Shown here in pieces: positions 22,701-35,800 of a stretch of 64,000 nt of DNA. The position numbers were made by a program, and so were the translations under genes. Position 1 is the first letter of the stretch. Every line of letters starts with the position of its first letter. The stretch spans positions 186,001 through 250,000 of the forward strand of contig FN649728.1 in assembly GCA_000310025.1 (NCBI GenBank), read 5' to 3'. The DNA is from Ectocarpus siliculosus (Eukaryota; Sar; Phaeophyceae; Ectocarpales; Ectocarpaceae). The notes under the pieces were generated by a model, which was not told the DNA's origin, searched no databases, and worked only from the letters and a program-made list of their open reading frames with translations.

Positions 22701-25700
22701 ACCTGTCTACATTGGCGAGGATATCGCCCGGGATCCAGGCGCTGATGGCCAACTACGACGCAGCCGCTAGACCGGTCACCCCGGGAATGAAAACGCCGCT
22801 GTCGACCACTCCTGCCAAGCCGGCTGGATCTGCAGCTCCTTCCAAAACTGCCGCCTGCGGCGGCGGCGGCAGCGGCGGGCGGGGTGCGACAAGTGCAGGA
22901 GCAGCATCACCCGACGACCGTGAAGTGTTTCCGGCTGGGGCTGCAAAGGATGCGGCAACGCCCACGCCGGCGGTGCCCCAAGCGACGAGCGTGTTCGCTT
23001 CTACCCCCGCGGGCGGCGCGATGCGCGACATCTCCGTCGGCGTCGCCGGGTTCGCCTCAGTCTTCAAGTCCTTTGAAGGGAGGGGTGCTGCTGCTCCGGT
23101 ACGGACGACCCCAAGGTCGCAGCAGCAGCAGCAACAGCGTCGGAGCAAGCACCGCAATGACGCGGGAGAGATACGCTGCGCGATGCGGGGACATAGGCTA
23201 TCCCTCAAACATGCGCTGGATGCGGAAGCGGCGGCGGCGGCGGCGGGATCCGCAGCGAAGGGGCAAGAAGTGTCGGTGGACCGGGCGAGGGACGGGCGGA
23301 GTCGCGCGGGGTCGTCGGTGCAGCGACGGAGGTCGTTGTCGGCATGCTCCAAGGACAAGGTGAAAGCCGATAGCCGGTGGTTGGTTGACCCTGCACGTGG
23401 GGATTGCGTTGGTTTCGTCTCGATGTATGCACAAGCGCTATTATAGGCGTTTCTTTGCACGGGCAACGGAGTGTTTCTTTGGAGATGACGGCAAGGTTTA
23501 CCCTGGAGGAGGTACAACACCCACGAGCGTGTTTGGGTCTGGGAGAGGCGGGAAGAAAACGACTGGCATCGGGACCTTACGCCTTAATTTGAACGTTCCG
23601 GGTGAAGTTATCGGACCGCTGGTGCGAGAGAGCGGGCTGCCTGTTTGTGTGTGACAAAGCATCGGGCAACGACACCGGAGGGCTTGGGGAGGAAGCCGCT
23701 CCTCCTCTAGATAGATCGTACCCAGGCAAGGCGTGAGAGACCATTCGCTAGTATTGGCGGTTGGAGGAAACACTATAAAACGCCTCATATCCCGTTCATC
23801 GGAATAACAACATTTACAACGCCAGGTGTTTGGAGTGCCCTTGATCGGGCTGATGCAGCAGGGGGAACAGGTTCCTTGGGTGGTGAAGCGCTTCGTTGAT
23901 TTCCTCAGCAAGTTTGGACTGGAGGTGAGAGAATAAAAAAGGAAAAAGGTCATGCGATTGCGATATATATATGTGGGCGAACTAACCGGTTGCCGAAATC
24001 CCAGCGCCGGGTGTTGGGCCTAGTTTTTTTGTGCTGGACGTTGAATCGAAACTTGTCGCTCATGCGTGGCGTACATCTCTTTTGTTTGTGCTTCAGCCAA
24101 CGATCACTCTCCGACAGGATGTTGTCATTTGATGTTGTATGATTTTTTTGACCCCTCCACCCCTGAAACCCCCACGCAGTCGGTTGGACTGTTCAGACTG
24201 GCCGGAGACGGGATGGACTGCGCCGACCTCAGAGATGCGCTCGACAACGGCAAGCAGGTGAGGCTCAAGACAGAGCACAAGTTTCCAAAGCGCAGCGCCG
24301 AAAGACACCACCTCCGGTATCGTATCGTGTCGGAACAGGCTGTCGCGTTTGCTGTTGTTGATCTGTCTCCTGTTGGTTGCGTTCAATCTCCATGCCCAGG
24401 ATAATTTTTTCATGCTAGCAAGTGTTGGACTGCATGAAGCCTGCTGTGCCGGACCACTGTGTTCCCGCCCACCCTTCCTTGCATCCGTCGGCTCTTGCTG
24501 GCTTGACTTTGGTTTCACTTGACTCTAGGTAACTCGACAATGAGCACCGCCCGCCCTCCTTCTATCTCTTTCTTCGACTCTCTCTCTCTCTCTCTCCCTC
24601 CCTCGGAAGGTGTGCTGGGACCCGATAGACCCGATAGACGAGGCGGAAGGGTCAACAGGGGCCACAGACTGCGCTTCGTCCTCGCTCATGGACGTGAACA
24701 TGGTGGCCCAGCTGCTCAAGGCCTTCTTTAGAGAGCTGCCAGAACCCTTGGTCCCCTTTAGGTAAGGAATTGTGCGCGCACTCCAGAGGTGACGGACGCA
24801 TTCCTTGGCTATGCAAGCGTTGGTGGAGTCGTGTCTACTCTTCTCATGATTTGAACCCCTGGCGTAGAACAACGGACGCTTGGATGTCTCATCTTGGAGA
24901 GGAACGAGCCTTACCGGCAGAGGCGCGCCCGATGCTGACTCGTCGTGTAGTATCTGAGCAGTGAAAGGTCCCAGGCGTGAATGTATGTGCGAATCAAATA
25001 AAGTGCGGAGAATGCAACAGGTCGAAGTTGCGGAGAAAAAAACCCGCCTTCGTCTAATGGCGAGCAAGCGTACTTGACAGCGGTATTCGGGTGTCAGGTA
25101 GAGGAGGCTGGGACTGGAGCAGTCTCAACTGCTGTGACATCCCAGAATGTTTGTGCCGAAGGTAGATCGGCATCTATCAGGTTTTGATGTTTGATGGGGA
25201 AAGAAAAAACAGCCTTTCTCGAGGGCTCCATGACCGCTTTCATGGCACACTGAATCCTCCATGGGTTCTAACTAGATATCTGAAGGTGGTCTGCTGGCAG
25301 AGTTTCCTTACCGGCCTTGCGAACGCCTGTGATGGTTGTATGGTATGCCTGGCGAGGCACTATTTCGCCTCCGTCCCTGCTGGCGAAACACTACTTCGGT
25401 TTCCGTGATGATGTAACACGTTCGCGTGTGCGTGCATCTATCGTGTATGATGTACAACACCGACGTAATTTGCCTGTGTTCGCCGCCCCTCATGCTCACG
25501 TCATGTCTGGTGGCACCGCACCGCTCTCGTCGTGCTTGGTCACCCTCCTCTGCTCTACAAACAATACCTCCACTGCTGTACAACACCTCCGACATTCCAG
25601 CGCATACAGCAAGGTGATCGCCATCGCCAAGGCCGCGGGCGTGGCCGACGCTCGTTGGGTGCAGGCGATGAAGAGCATCCTTTGGGGTATCCCCATCGCC

Positions 25701-27355
25701 AACTACAACTGCCTCAGGTCAGTGTCCCAAAACAACAGCACAACCCACATCCAGAGGGTGGATGGACATGGACTCTACACTTGAGGGGGGGGGTTATCAT
25801 GTTTTGTGGTATGCCTCAGCTGTTGGACGATTGGCCACGCTTCCTCGAGGACGGAGGGGGGATCTTCGTGTTTTCGATCCTGCTGACACGAATGCCTTGT
25901 TTATGGTCAGCCGCTTCACGCGGCGGATTGTACCAAATGATGAATAACTCGTGGGAGATATCCCTCGGACGAGAAGGCGTGGTTGTATGCATACTTTGTA
26001 CTACTGTAATTTACTTTTGTTCGCCATCAGGCTGGCGTGGTTTCAAGGGTGAGCCGCCTGTTGGCGCAGTCGAAGCTTGCAATTTTTCGAAGATTTTCTA
26101 GAAAGATGCACGCAAGGACGGTTGTATTCCAACTTAGGAACTCGCTCTACACTGCATGTGTTCACCTCGAACTTCCGTACCTGTCAACCCAACCTGTTTG
26201 TCTCTTCTCTTCACCGAGGCAGTTATGCGTAACCCCGGAGTGCCTCAAACGGGGCTCTGGGCGAGCATCTATCTCGCTCAACTAACTCCTCGAAGCCATC
26301 GAAATGGTTTTTTGGGGCTTGATGTTACGTAGTTTGCGGCGCAATGCCAACCTGGTGGACTATAACACGACGCGCCCTGTCCCTCCATGAAGGCTACGAT
26401 GCCTTCAAGTTTCCCGCCACGGTATTGAGTACCTGAGTACCCCCCACCCCCCTTTCTCTTGTATTTTTTGGTGCCCTCCCCGTGTGCAGGTTCCTGTTCG
26501 AGTTCCTCCGCGAAGTGGCCATGCACAGCTCCACCAATCGGATGACTTCTGAGAACCTGGCCATTGTGTGGGCCCCGAACCTGCTCCGTCCCCAGGTGTG
26601 TCAGTTCGTCCATCCGTCTGTTTCGGAATTTTTGGAACCAGCCATGACCGCACCACAAATTTCATTACTAGCACAAGTTTGTGGGAGTTCGTCAAGCGTG
26701 TAGGCTAGAGACTGGCTCTTTTTTGGCGTCCAGCCGCTGAGCTACAATAGGCCACCGAGAGCACCACCGCCACGTGGTGCGAAAAATGGTTGCCAATTTT
26801 CCAGGCAAGACAACAAATTGAGAATCAAGCCTTTTTTGTTCATCTCTTGTTTTGTGTGTTGTGCTGTACTTGGTTGAAAGTGGACGGATTGTGTGTTGGC
26901 TTTCTTCTCGTTTCGGGGAACGTCGAGTCTTGACGAAACGTCGTGCAGGGGTTCGACAAAGCGGAACCTACAGCAGTACATCAAACCAGGGCACAGGGTA
27001 GCCCTGAAATCAAAGAAAGCCATACGCTGCCCGCCTATTTGTCTTGGTATGTGTCCTTTGGGCGTCACCACCGCTGTCCCACACCCATACCACACACCAC
27101 ACCCACACCCACACCGCATGTTGAGCGAATACATGTGCTTGGAATATGTGCCGACTTCGTTCCTGATGCGAGGGTCACCTAGGTTGTTCCGATGGATTTG
27201 GCCATGGTCGAACAACCCTTCATTTTTTTTACGTGTTTTTTTTTGTTTTTTTTTCGCAGGACGACGATCCGTTCGCGGTTCTCAGAGACCTTCGGTTTCA
27301 GATCGAGACGGTGCGTTGGATGGTCGATTGCTGCGATCAGCTGTTCGACGACTGA
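10779..27355 (+). CDS. Gene 2: Sec14/CRAL-TRIO-RhoGAP protein (p50RhoGAP/ARHGAP1-like architecture)
   Basis: GTPase-activating protein for Rho-family GTPases with a lipid-binding Sec14-type domain. Exons: 10779-10841, 11115-11228, 12112-12803, 16391-16484, 16900-16971, 17478-17525, 18060-18177, 18844-19315, 19667-19856, 20028-20374, 20775-21081, 21383-21504, 21862-23359, 23826-23924, 24180-24257, 24610-24761, 25601-25717, 26490-26595, 27260-27355. The lengths sum to 1,595 codons including TGA. The Sec14 region is about residues 60-360 ([43 protein letters not shown]). A Pro-rich and low-complexity linker covers 361-1379, and RhoGAP spans about 1380-1594. Expected RhoGAP catalytic residues are present: the Arg finger in GLFRLAG, Lys and Arg in [12 protein letters not shown], and Asn in APNLL. 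The start ATG begins MGSTRQPDG. Least certain are the first exon, the 20028 acceptor and the 21862 acceptor (21871 is also in frame). Confidence 0.88.
11115..17525 (+). other. Gene 2: Sec14/CRAL-TRIO (BCH-like) domain exons
   Basis: Five exons encode the domain. The strand [11 protein letters not shown] is followed by an insertion of roughly 150 residues of Gln/Ala/Ser/Thr-rich sequence, after which the fold resumes at [17 protein letters not shown] and continues through [20 protein letters not shown]. The junction 12803/16391 splits an Arg codon exactly (AG + G). Order and motifs match the ARHGAP1 Sec14 domain, in which KYKKNIKALYIVHPT occupies the same place. In that family the domain binds lipids and small GTPases or related partners; that role is transferred by homology. 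The 3.6 kb intron 12804-16390 contains no other exon that I can see. Confidence 0.82.
18060..23359 (+). other. Gene 2: disordered linker exons (~1,000 residues)
   Basis: Seven exons encode Ser/Gly/Ala/Pro-rich sequence with a poly-Pro stretch ([16 protein letters not shown]) at the start, a His/Lys-rich stretch ([16 protein letters not shown]), an Asn/Gly run ([14 protein letters not shown]), poly-Gln (QQQQQQ) and poly-Ala. Poly-Pro next to the Sec14 domain recalls the SH3-binding segment between Sec14 and GAP in animal p50RhoGAP, though here the spacer is far longer. Many RxxS and SP sites would suit kinase control; this is inference. The exon 21862-23359 is the largest of the gene and ends at an AAG|GTGAAA donor. 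Confidence 0.75.
18238..18420. mobile_element. MITE-like element, ~30-bp inverted repeats with TA flanks
   Basis: The left arm, after TA at 18236-18237, begins CAGAGTAGAGGTCTCTGTTT and runs to GCCGG at 18264. The right arm starts CCGGCACTAAACAGGGACC (18397) and ends CTCTACTG, followed by TA at 18422-18423. The arms are near-perfect inverted repeats. TA duplication and CAG termini are the signature of Tc1/mariner-type elements. There is no ORF. It lies in the gene 2 intron 18178-18843. Confidence 0.8.
23826..27355 (+). other. Gene 2: RhoGAP domain exons and stop
   Basis: Six exons: [12 protein letters not shown]...; [13 protein letters not shown] (arginine finger at about residue 1418); VCWDPIDP...[34 protein letters not shown]...; [18 protein letters not shown]...[32 protein letters not shown]. 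Junction phases are 0, 0, 2, 2, 0. Lys and Arg of the LLKAFFREL helix and Asn of APNLL are where p50RhoGAP has its GTPase-contacting residues, so the domain should be active. The chain ends 30 residues after the PNLL motif, a normal RhoGAP C-terminus. Confidence 0.93.
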
Positions 27356-30300
27356 CGATTGATTGATGAAGCTGATGTTGCAGGGTACTAGTATTCCTTG
27401 GTGGTGTCGGCGCGGGTGGTTGTTTTTGGTTGTTTTGTTGTGACGTAATCTGACGTCAGTGAGGGTTGATGTTGTTTGGGGGTGAGGCTTGAGTTGACCC
27501 AACCAGCTACAGGTACAAGTAGATGTCTTTGTCTTGGTGCGCTCTCCGTGCAATCTTTGGGTTATCTTTTCGTCCCCTTTTTTGCTTTTCCTTTTCCGGT
27601 GGTTGGGTTGGAAGTTCGTACGGTAACGATAGCGCTAACCCTCCGTAGTGACCCCGGTATCATAGCATGCGTTCCCAAGATCCACGGGGCTAAGGGGAAT
27701 GGGAATGATAGTAGGGAGGCTGGACGATAGCGCCAAGCTCCCCCCCCCCCCCTCCTCTTCAGAGAACGGACTGTTTATTCACTCTACTTCACTGAGAGAA
27801 AGCTACACGCTTTTCAGTCGTCCATGCAAATTTCGGGCCACAAAAGTAAGCGAAGTGTCATATTAGAGCGTTTTGATTTGTCAGGGTGCCAAAGAGCGGC
27901 ACGATCGTTTTGATTTGTCAGGATGCCAAAGAGCGGCACGAATCATACTGGTGTGGGCGAGCGGGAGGGTTGAGAAAAAGTAAGGTGTGATGTGGTCCCC
28001 CGCCAAGGTAGGCACAAAGTGAGAGTACGTCGGGCCTGTTGGCAGTGCATTTATAATCACGTTACGTTATCACAAGTGATGCAGACAGTAGAAGCTCGGT
28101 ATGTCAACTTTTTTGCGGTCTCTAGCTTTTCTAATATGGAAAAGGTTTGCTGGCATTCTGTGCAGCCCGGCAGTACTGCTGTCGCACGGCGTAGAGAACG
28201 GTTGTGACGTCTGTGCAGGGCTGCTCTGTGCAATGGTCCACCCCGTGCACAATCATGGAAGTGCCCTCCCGGTTCCTTCGGTGAGCTGGAAAAATTGACA
28301 AGAGTCAGCCCGGGTTTCATGATTGTGTTTCATTGAATGGTATTCATCCCAAGTACGCGACGAGGACAAAAGTAGCAAGGGTTGCGTTCCTCCTCCTTTC
28401 CGTCGTGCAGGCAGGGCGGGGAAGAGGTGCGTGGTGCATTAGGGGAAGGAATTACATGAGTCCAAGGCGAGGAATCAAATTGATTAGAGCGAGGTGAAGG
28501 TAAACGAGGCGGTTGGGTGTGATGTTTGAGGTCTCTGAAGGTAGCAAGTTTCTGTCCCTTTCCTGGACTGCAGGAGCCGAGCTTGACCGCCTGGTGGTAC
28601 ATAGCACTGTCATGGGGGTAGATGACTGTAGGCCTGGCCTGGATGGGTGGGAAAGGCCCTTCCAAATCTGTGATATCTGTGATAGTGGAAAGGTCGAATG
28701 TCGGTAGTGGTTGTTTTTTGTGCGTTTTCTACATAGCGTTGCGCCCTTTGTGATTGGCATCTGTTGTATTTTTTCATTTCACGTGTTTTATATGCATAGT
28801 CTAGATGTGCTATATTTTCTTTTCTTTTCACTTGTTTTCGTTCAAAATATGCAAATGTCCATGTCGCCGTTGCGTCCGTGTCAAAAGAGAGCTTGTATTT
28901 TGTTTTTTTCCAAGTTCTGTTCTCCTGTTTTCGGAGGCGGTCATTTATAATTTTTGTTGGATTTTGTTGCTGCCTTGCCACAAGGTTTTGTAGTCCGTCC
29001 TGTGTCGGTAATCGCCTTTCGCTTCCGCCTTTATTGTGTGTTTTTCAGTTTATATGAACGCTTTTTTGGTGCTTTCACGTAGTCAGTGTAGAAGCCTTGA
29101 TGGCGGATGGTGGATGTGTATAGGTAGGTGTGGTCATGTCTGGTTATAGTCTATCTTGTTGCGTCGGCTCAACTCCTGCTGGGCGAACTGTACGCGCCTG
29201 CAGTTGGCAGTATGCGGAGAAACAGGGGTAGAGACAGCGGTAGCTTGGCCTCTTTTGTGTATCGTGTGCAGTGAAGAAAGTTGTTGCCAGCGGTATGATA
29301 TGGGTTCGCAGAGATGAGATGAGAAATACACCGGTTTAGTTTAGTGAACAAGCTCCGGGTCGGTTTACATTTTTATGGCGGCGGTCGCTTGTCGGTGTCT
29401 TGTATGGAGTGGCAGCTACATTCCTTCCCTTTTTTTATTCTCTTTGTTGGCGTGCATTTTGTTGTTGTTGTGGCGTGCCGCCGGTGTATCTGTATATCGC
29501 TTCCTTCCCCGGAACGTGCTTGCCCAAGGACGGTTACGTTTACGACACGGTATTAATTATCGCAAATGTGAAGCTTAGAGAATGAATGAATGTACTTACG
29601 CAATCATGGAAACCGATGTGGCGATTGATGCGCTTGGGGGATGGCGGGTGCATCTAGACATGAAGCTACTGCTATGTATAGAGCTGCTGCGGTGCTATAT
29701 GATATTTGGCTTGCCTCGGTGCGCGTGCCACTGGCTGGCCTTTTTTACAGTAGAGGGTTGTTGCGTAGTTGAGTTGGCTTTGGCCTGTTGTTTCTTGGCA
29801 GGGCCCTTTTTGTAGCTATCTGTATCGCTGTCGCCGTGCTTTGTTCTTGGTTGCTCAGGTTTGAATGTTTTGGATGTGGGACAGGATTAGGCGTAACCCG
29901 CTCAGGTATAGTCTATATACCATATGACGCTACAGCATTTTGTGTTCATTGCTGCACTGTGGCGGGGTCAGGTTCTTGTGCACAAACAACACCGGTGTAT
30001 CACCGACAATTTTATGTACCGACAAGCTGTTGTCAATCGCGGTCGTCTTGAGGCAGCGGCAGGTGGACGGAGGGTGGGTGGCTCGGTAATTTCGGCGGCC
30101 GCCATGTGTACGACATCGTCGGCACACGTGGCACGTCGTGACCGCTAGTCTCGCGGTTTCAGGGCAAGATTTCGTTTGTAAGTCTGGTGGCGCTAAGCTA
30201 CATGCCAAATAGTGTGCCTCCGGCGGCCGTTGGTTGCCGAGGTTTATCTGTTGTGCTGTTACGTGTACCTGGTACTCTATTTTCAAGTGTGAGTGTAACG

Positions 30301-32891
30301 CTTCTCTGGTTAGCGCTGCTTGTAACGGTAATATTGTCACCTTTTAGCTTTGTGTGTGCTCTGCACCTTCCCTGCTGTTCTGCCGAAGTGAGGGCTCGAG
30401 GGAACTGCGTGCATATAGTACTACTGTAGTTTTTGAATAGTCTTGCCTGGTGATATCTTGCTTGTTGTATAGTATGTGCTGTACCCTCTCTTGCTCTCCC
30501 TGAAATAATCTGGATTGGACAGATGCAACGTGTGGACACTGATTGTTGTCACGTTGTTTCCTAGTCTTTTCATCGTTTCTGTTTTTTCCCCAGTGAGAGA
30601 CGCTGCCAAACCTTGGGACAGAAATCGTCTATGGGTTAAGTCTGTAGTTTCGTGGTTTTGTAATTGTAGGGGGATGATGGGTCTAACTCCGCACCTCTCT
30701 CTGCTTTCCTACGGCTGTGGCACGGAACATCCGGTGGACCCAGAAAGAATAGCCGCAATGAAACAACGTGGACACGGATGTACTCTTAATCCATCTATCA
30801 GTTCTCTGTCTACGCCTCGGGACCGGCTACAACGAACCCTGTTCGTTCCGCGGTAGACTCCACTGCCTTGGTGTTTTGCGAGACATCGATATCGACAGTC
30901 AGTGGTATTGTAAAGGGTGCTTGATTGGCTGCCCCCCGCGCGCGTTGTTTCTTTACAGCGATGGGATTTACCCGAGCAGGGAAAGGAATAAATTGTGAGA
31001 TTGATGCATGCGTATTCCACCTCACATCCTAGGCAAGTCTCTAACCGGGGGCTCCACGGCAGTCGAGTCCAAACCTATCTACATATATATCTGCATAGCA
31101 AGACGAGGCCATGGATGCGCACATGTCCGTGACCACGGCCTAAAAACAACGCAACCATCGGAAAGGCGAGAAAATCTATCGCAGCAGGGCCGAGGCCCAT
31201 TGACTTTACACGACTAGAGGGTTGTCATGATGCATGCTGCAGAGAATGCAACAACAAAGGCATCGATCGGTCGATATCATGCCGTGCCCGGGTGAAGAGT
31301 GTGAAGACACCGACAGAGTAGCGTGGGGAGAACATTTCACTCGCACAGGGTTCAACACCTCAATACCGCACCGACCCCACGTGTGGGAAGCACTGCATCT
31401 GATTGGAGTGGCTCTATGCATGCCAGCCGCCTAATATAATAATAGTCGTCAGCGGACGTGCACGCCATTTCAGGTTGTCAATGTCCCAACTGTCCCCCCG
31501 ACCGCGCGTTCAAAAATCACTGGAAGTGCAACGAAATCACTCGAGGTATGACAAATCCAGAACTATTATACCCGGCAATTTTTTATATTTGAATGCGTTG
31601 GAGGAATCACTTGCTGCTGTGGCAGCATCCTGGAGGTGCAGGCAGGTCTTACGAAGGGCGGCGACACCTGTATACCGCGCGGGTGAAAAACGACGTCGTG
31701 TTGCATACTTCCACCGACCGAAAAAATACAGTTTGTTAACGCCCGTGCACAAGAACTTGGCGTCAAGAAATTGAAGTATACAAACAGCGCAGTAGTACCC
31801 GTATTTCATACCTAACCTCGCGTCGGGGTAAACACGCCCGCTGAGTGGGCATTGCAAGGAATATGTGTGATTCGAAGGTATAGAGCCGACTGGTGTCCTT
31901 CGAGTTGAGTAACTATCTGACTGGTCTTGTTCTGCCCCCCCCCCCCTATTTCCCTGCGCCAGGCCGAGAACCCCGTAGGCTACTGTCTTTTCTCCCATTC
32001 TCCATCCAATCACCCACTAGTCTACACTGACAGATTCACGCAGTACGTGCCACCATTTACAAAATATTTTCTGTAGGGTATGTATGCGTAGTCACCCCAA
32101 CAGTGACAGTACTACAGGTATGAGAGTAGGATTCATAACAATTAATTGAGCACCCGTGCTTGTTGTCGACTTCTTCAACCTGCGGCGCGTGCTGTAGGTA
32201 TATCGTCCACACACGACGGCACGCAAACAGGGCTGAATTACACGAACGCAACACTCTCAACTCTCCACACCAACAAATCGATTCATTCACTGCTTTGTGC
32301 GCTGATCGTCAAAAACGGGAGACCACCATAATTTGGCGAAATCATTAACAACACAGACAAATATACATGTGGGATAGACGATAAACTCTGCTGCACAAAA
32401 AACGGCCTGGAAACCTATATTCCGGTAATATTAATGTTGGCCAAGTTCACCCACCAATGGTTGTCATTGTCGGGGCAGCAAAAATATTGCTTTATGGAAC
32501 AATGAATGTGATCCCAGCGCCAACATTACAAGTTTATTCTACAGTCGTACAAAGTATTTCAGAGGCAGAACACAACCAAACCAAAGGACCGAAAAGGTGC
32601 GAAAGTGATATGTACACACGAAACTGCCACATAGATGGTCGTAAACCAGCAACAATGACCGCCGGCCTACGAGCACATCCGCGACTTTTGCCACCCCGGG
32701 AAACCCTCTAGTTGCTTGCACGCCGGCGTGTGCTTGCGTGTCACACAAACGGCTGTGAAAAATGTTCCAGAATACATTTGACAAAGAAGTCAGGACACGA
32801 GATCCTAAGCTTCCACCTAGCTAGATAGATAGGTGGTAGCTGCTTGGCTACGCAGACTAAGCCTCCTGCATCCAAGAAGTCACGACGATTC
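27356..32891. other. Convergent intergenic region between genes 2 and 3
   Basis: About 5.5 kb without a supportable exon on either strand. The frames present are short, non-repetitive and lack matched splice sites. The left part is GT-rich and probably includes the 3' UTR of gene 2. A 37-bp near-exact tandem duplication lies at 27869-27941. Poly-C runs are at about 27741-27751 and 31937-31947. I see no RNA gene. Confidence 0.55.
27869..27941. repeat. 37-bp tandem duplication
   Basis: Two copies of a unit beginning CGTTTTGATTTGTCAGG and ending AGAGCGGCACGA, start to start 37 bp (27869 and 27906), with one or two mismatches. It lies about 500 bp downstream of the gene 2 stop. Confidence 0.85.
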
Positions 32892-35800
32892 TTAGCCACC
32901 AGAGCACTCCAAGGAATAGGCACTGTTCTCTTCGTCTCCGTCCTCGTACTGTGATTCATCCTCCTCTTTTTCGTCTGATTCTTCGTCCTTCGCATCCTCG
33001 TCTCCCATAGAACCAGCGGCAGTCTTGATTGATTACGTCCAGGACAAAAACGGCAGTGGCGATCATCACGATCGAGGGAGCAAGTAAGTGCGGGGGCGGA
33101 ACGAATGGACACGCCGACCCAGCGTGGTTAAGAAAAAAATTGCTTGTGTCAATCAATGTCAACGGGTGTAGAGCGAGGGTCTGCATGATGAACGGTTGTC
33201 TGACGACTGGCTGTGAAGCGTACGGGGGCGAGCGGCTGCTCCTCGAAAATTCGACTATTGCATAGAAGCGCACTATGTAGTATTAATAGTTGCGTGGTAC
33301 ATATGACATCGTGCTATTGCAGATTAGTCAAATTTACATGCTTATTTTGCCGCCTTTCTTTCCGTATTCACTGTATATCATTCATCGCCAACACAAGATA
33401 GATAGATGTGCACTCACGTTTGGACGTGTGCCCGACATGGTACATGCCACGCCTCTTCACATTCACATTTATTTGCGTATACATATTAATAGTATGTAAC
33501 GCGTGACATTACGTACAGTACGGTACTGTAGTACAATGAATGCACGCGGGGCTCGGAGCTGTTGCCAGTTGAAATGTATCGGGTAGTCAGAACATGAACT
33601 CACCGATGGAGTAGGGGCGCCATTTGCGCCCACCGCGATTGACGTGAGTCGTGAAGACAAGGATTGTAACTGGTACAAAATCTTCTCGTGCGTGTACGCC
33701 TCCATCACCTTGGCCTGTAAACGGAAATCAATCGGGAATGAACGTCCTTCCACAAACCGTCACAGCGTCGCAGGCAAGGCGGCAAATCAATTCCTGGGCG
33801 AAACACTGAACAATAGTCGTCATCCTCGACACGCTGTTGTTGTCCTATAGTACTTCGGACCTACATGCCGAATCCTCTCTTGATGCCCACAAAAAATCGA
33901 AAGGGCGTTGCGGTATTACTGTTGTCGTCTAGTCTACGTAGATACATACATACGTGCCTGCCTGTCCAGCACCTCCCCCAGCATGTCTTCCATCATCGTG
34001 TCCTTGTGCTTCTGCGTGGTGCTTCTCTTCACCAGTTCCTTCCGCATTCTCTGAGCGAATTCCCGGGTGAAGCAGAATATTGACATGGGGGTGAAGCGGG
34101 GATGAATGGAAAATGTTTTGGCCGATGACAGACCGGGCAGTACCCAAAAGTGGGCAGTGAAACTATCCGAATTTATTTCCAGCGACCGTGCAAAAGAGAG
34201 TTGAATTTCCGAAAGTACTAAGATGCAATCAAGAGTACAAAAAGAAAGCAGAGTCTGGCACAAGGATGATGCCATAAGGAGGCTCGGCAACGTAGACCAG
34301 TTCTACTGCAGATCTACGGCAGTAGTTTCAGGGCTAGATTTCGTAGGCTACAACATGTACATGTTCTCACCTCACTCTGACGATCCAACAAAAGCCGCAG
34401 AATCTTAGAGTTGCTTTCAACACTGTTTTTGTATGTCGTGCTCCTGGAATATTGGGCGTTCTTTTGACAGAGGAGGTGCAGGAGATGCGAAGGCGCAAGG
34501 AAGGGTGGCAATCATGAGAAGGGAACAATGTACGTACGCACTCACTGACATTTAAATTTCGTGGGTTTCTTGGTCCGTGAGCCGTACCGTCTAGAAGGAT
34601 GTCTGTCTGCGTGTTGCAACCCAGAACTTGCTGGCGCCACACATGGATGGTTGTTCATTTTGCAGCATGTGCCAAGGGCCACAGGAGGAGTGAAACGACA
34701 ACATTCCAATGGGTGGAGGGCAGTTGACCGTTCATGAAACTCCGGGCATCTTGCGTCTCGGCCCTGCTGTCATAATTGTACCGGAGACCCGACGAAAACT
34801 TCATGAACTTCTGTAGGCCACGTCCCACGATTATTTTTTTTCCGTCATAATATATCACCCAGCTCACACCCAAAAAAATACATATATTTGGCGGGTACGA
34901 GCTCTCATCCGTGGGCACACAGGAGGGTTGTCTCTCCTGATGCACCTACAAAAAACCCATGTGAGTGCATCGGATGAAGAACGGGCGATTCTATGACTTT
35001 CATTGCTACGTCACACACCGTCGCAATTCGGTGGTGATTGTATTCACTCAGTATTCACTTACCGCGATTCGTTCATCCTCGAGGGCAAGGGTGTCTTGGA
35101 GCGCCTCATTCATCTTGTCGGCGACCTCACCCGAAGCCTTAAACTCCGAACTCGTCGACGTCCACTCTATGAAGGCCTGGTGCGACACACACATACACAC
35201 GAAGGGGGAGAGGAGGAGAGGTGAGGTGGGGCAAGGCTTAGATCCGCCAACATACACAGATATTGCATGATCGGGGGGGTCACATCCTTCACCGGCTGCC
35301 TGCGCTCCCGGGTTGAATGACTGAATGCTGGGGGGGAAATCATACATGGAGTGGACCAGGAAGCACATTGTGACATGATAGCAGATAGATGAATAACAGT
35401 CTGAGGGAGTAAGAGTGCCCAGATATATATTATCAACAAATCATTAAGAATGGGAACAAATGTCAAAAGCGGAGTGAAAGCTACAGTAGTCACCGGGGGC
35501 ACATATCAACATCATTTATGCCAGTGACGCTGATCGTGCCATCAAGAAAATTGTTGCCATACCGGCGCTTGGGGTAGAGCATACTAATGACGGATCTTTC
35601 ATATCTTGGTCGATGGCGGTCGAAGAAAATTGAAGGGTGGTATGATGGTGTTGTACAGCAGATTTTTTGTAACTCACTTTTGTTGGTTCGACAAGCAAGA
35701 CCGATAATAGGACCTCCATGGGATTCAGTCCATGGACCTCCATGGGATTCCACGGAAAATTCCATGGAACTTAAAGGAATCGACAATACATGATGTATGG

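Noticed and set aside
34655-34945. Longer gene 3 exon resembling phosphatidylserine decarboxylase
   Set aside because: The resemblance is a few residues only (FMKF...YDS), without the catalytic motif. Only the first 47 nt were kept as a tentative exon to satisfy phase.
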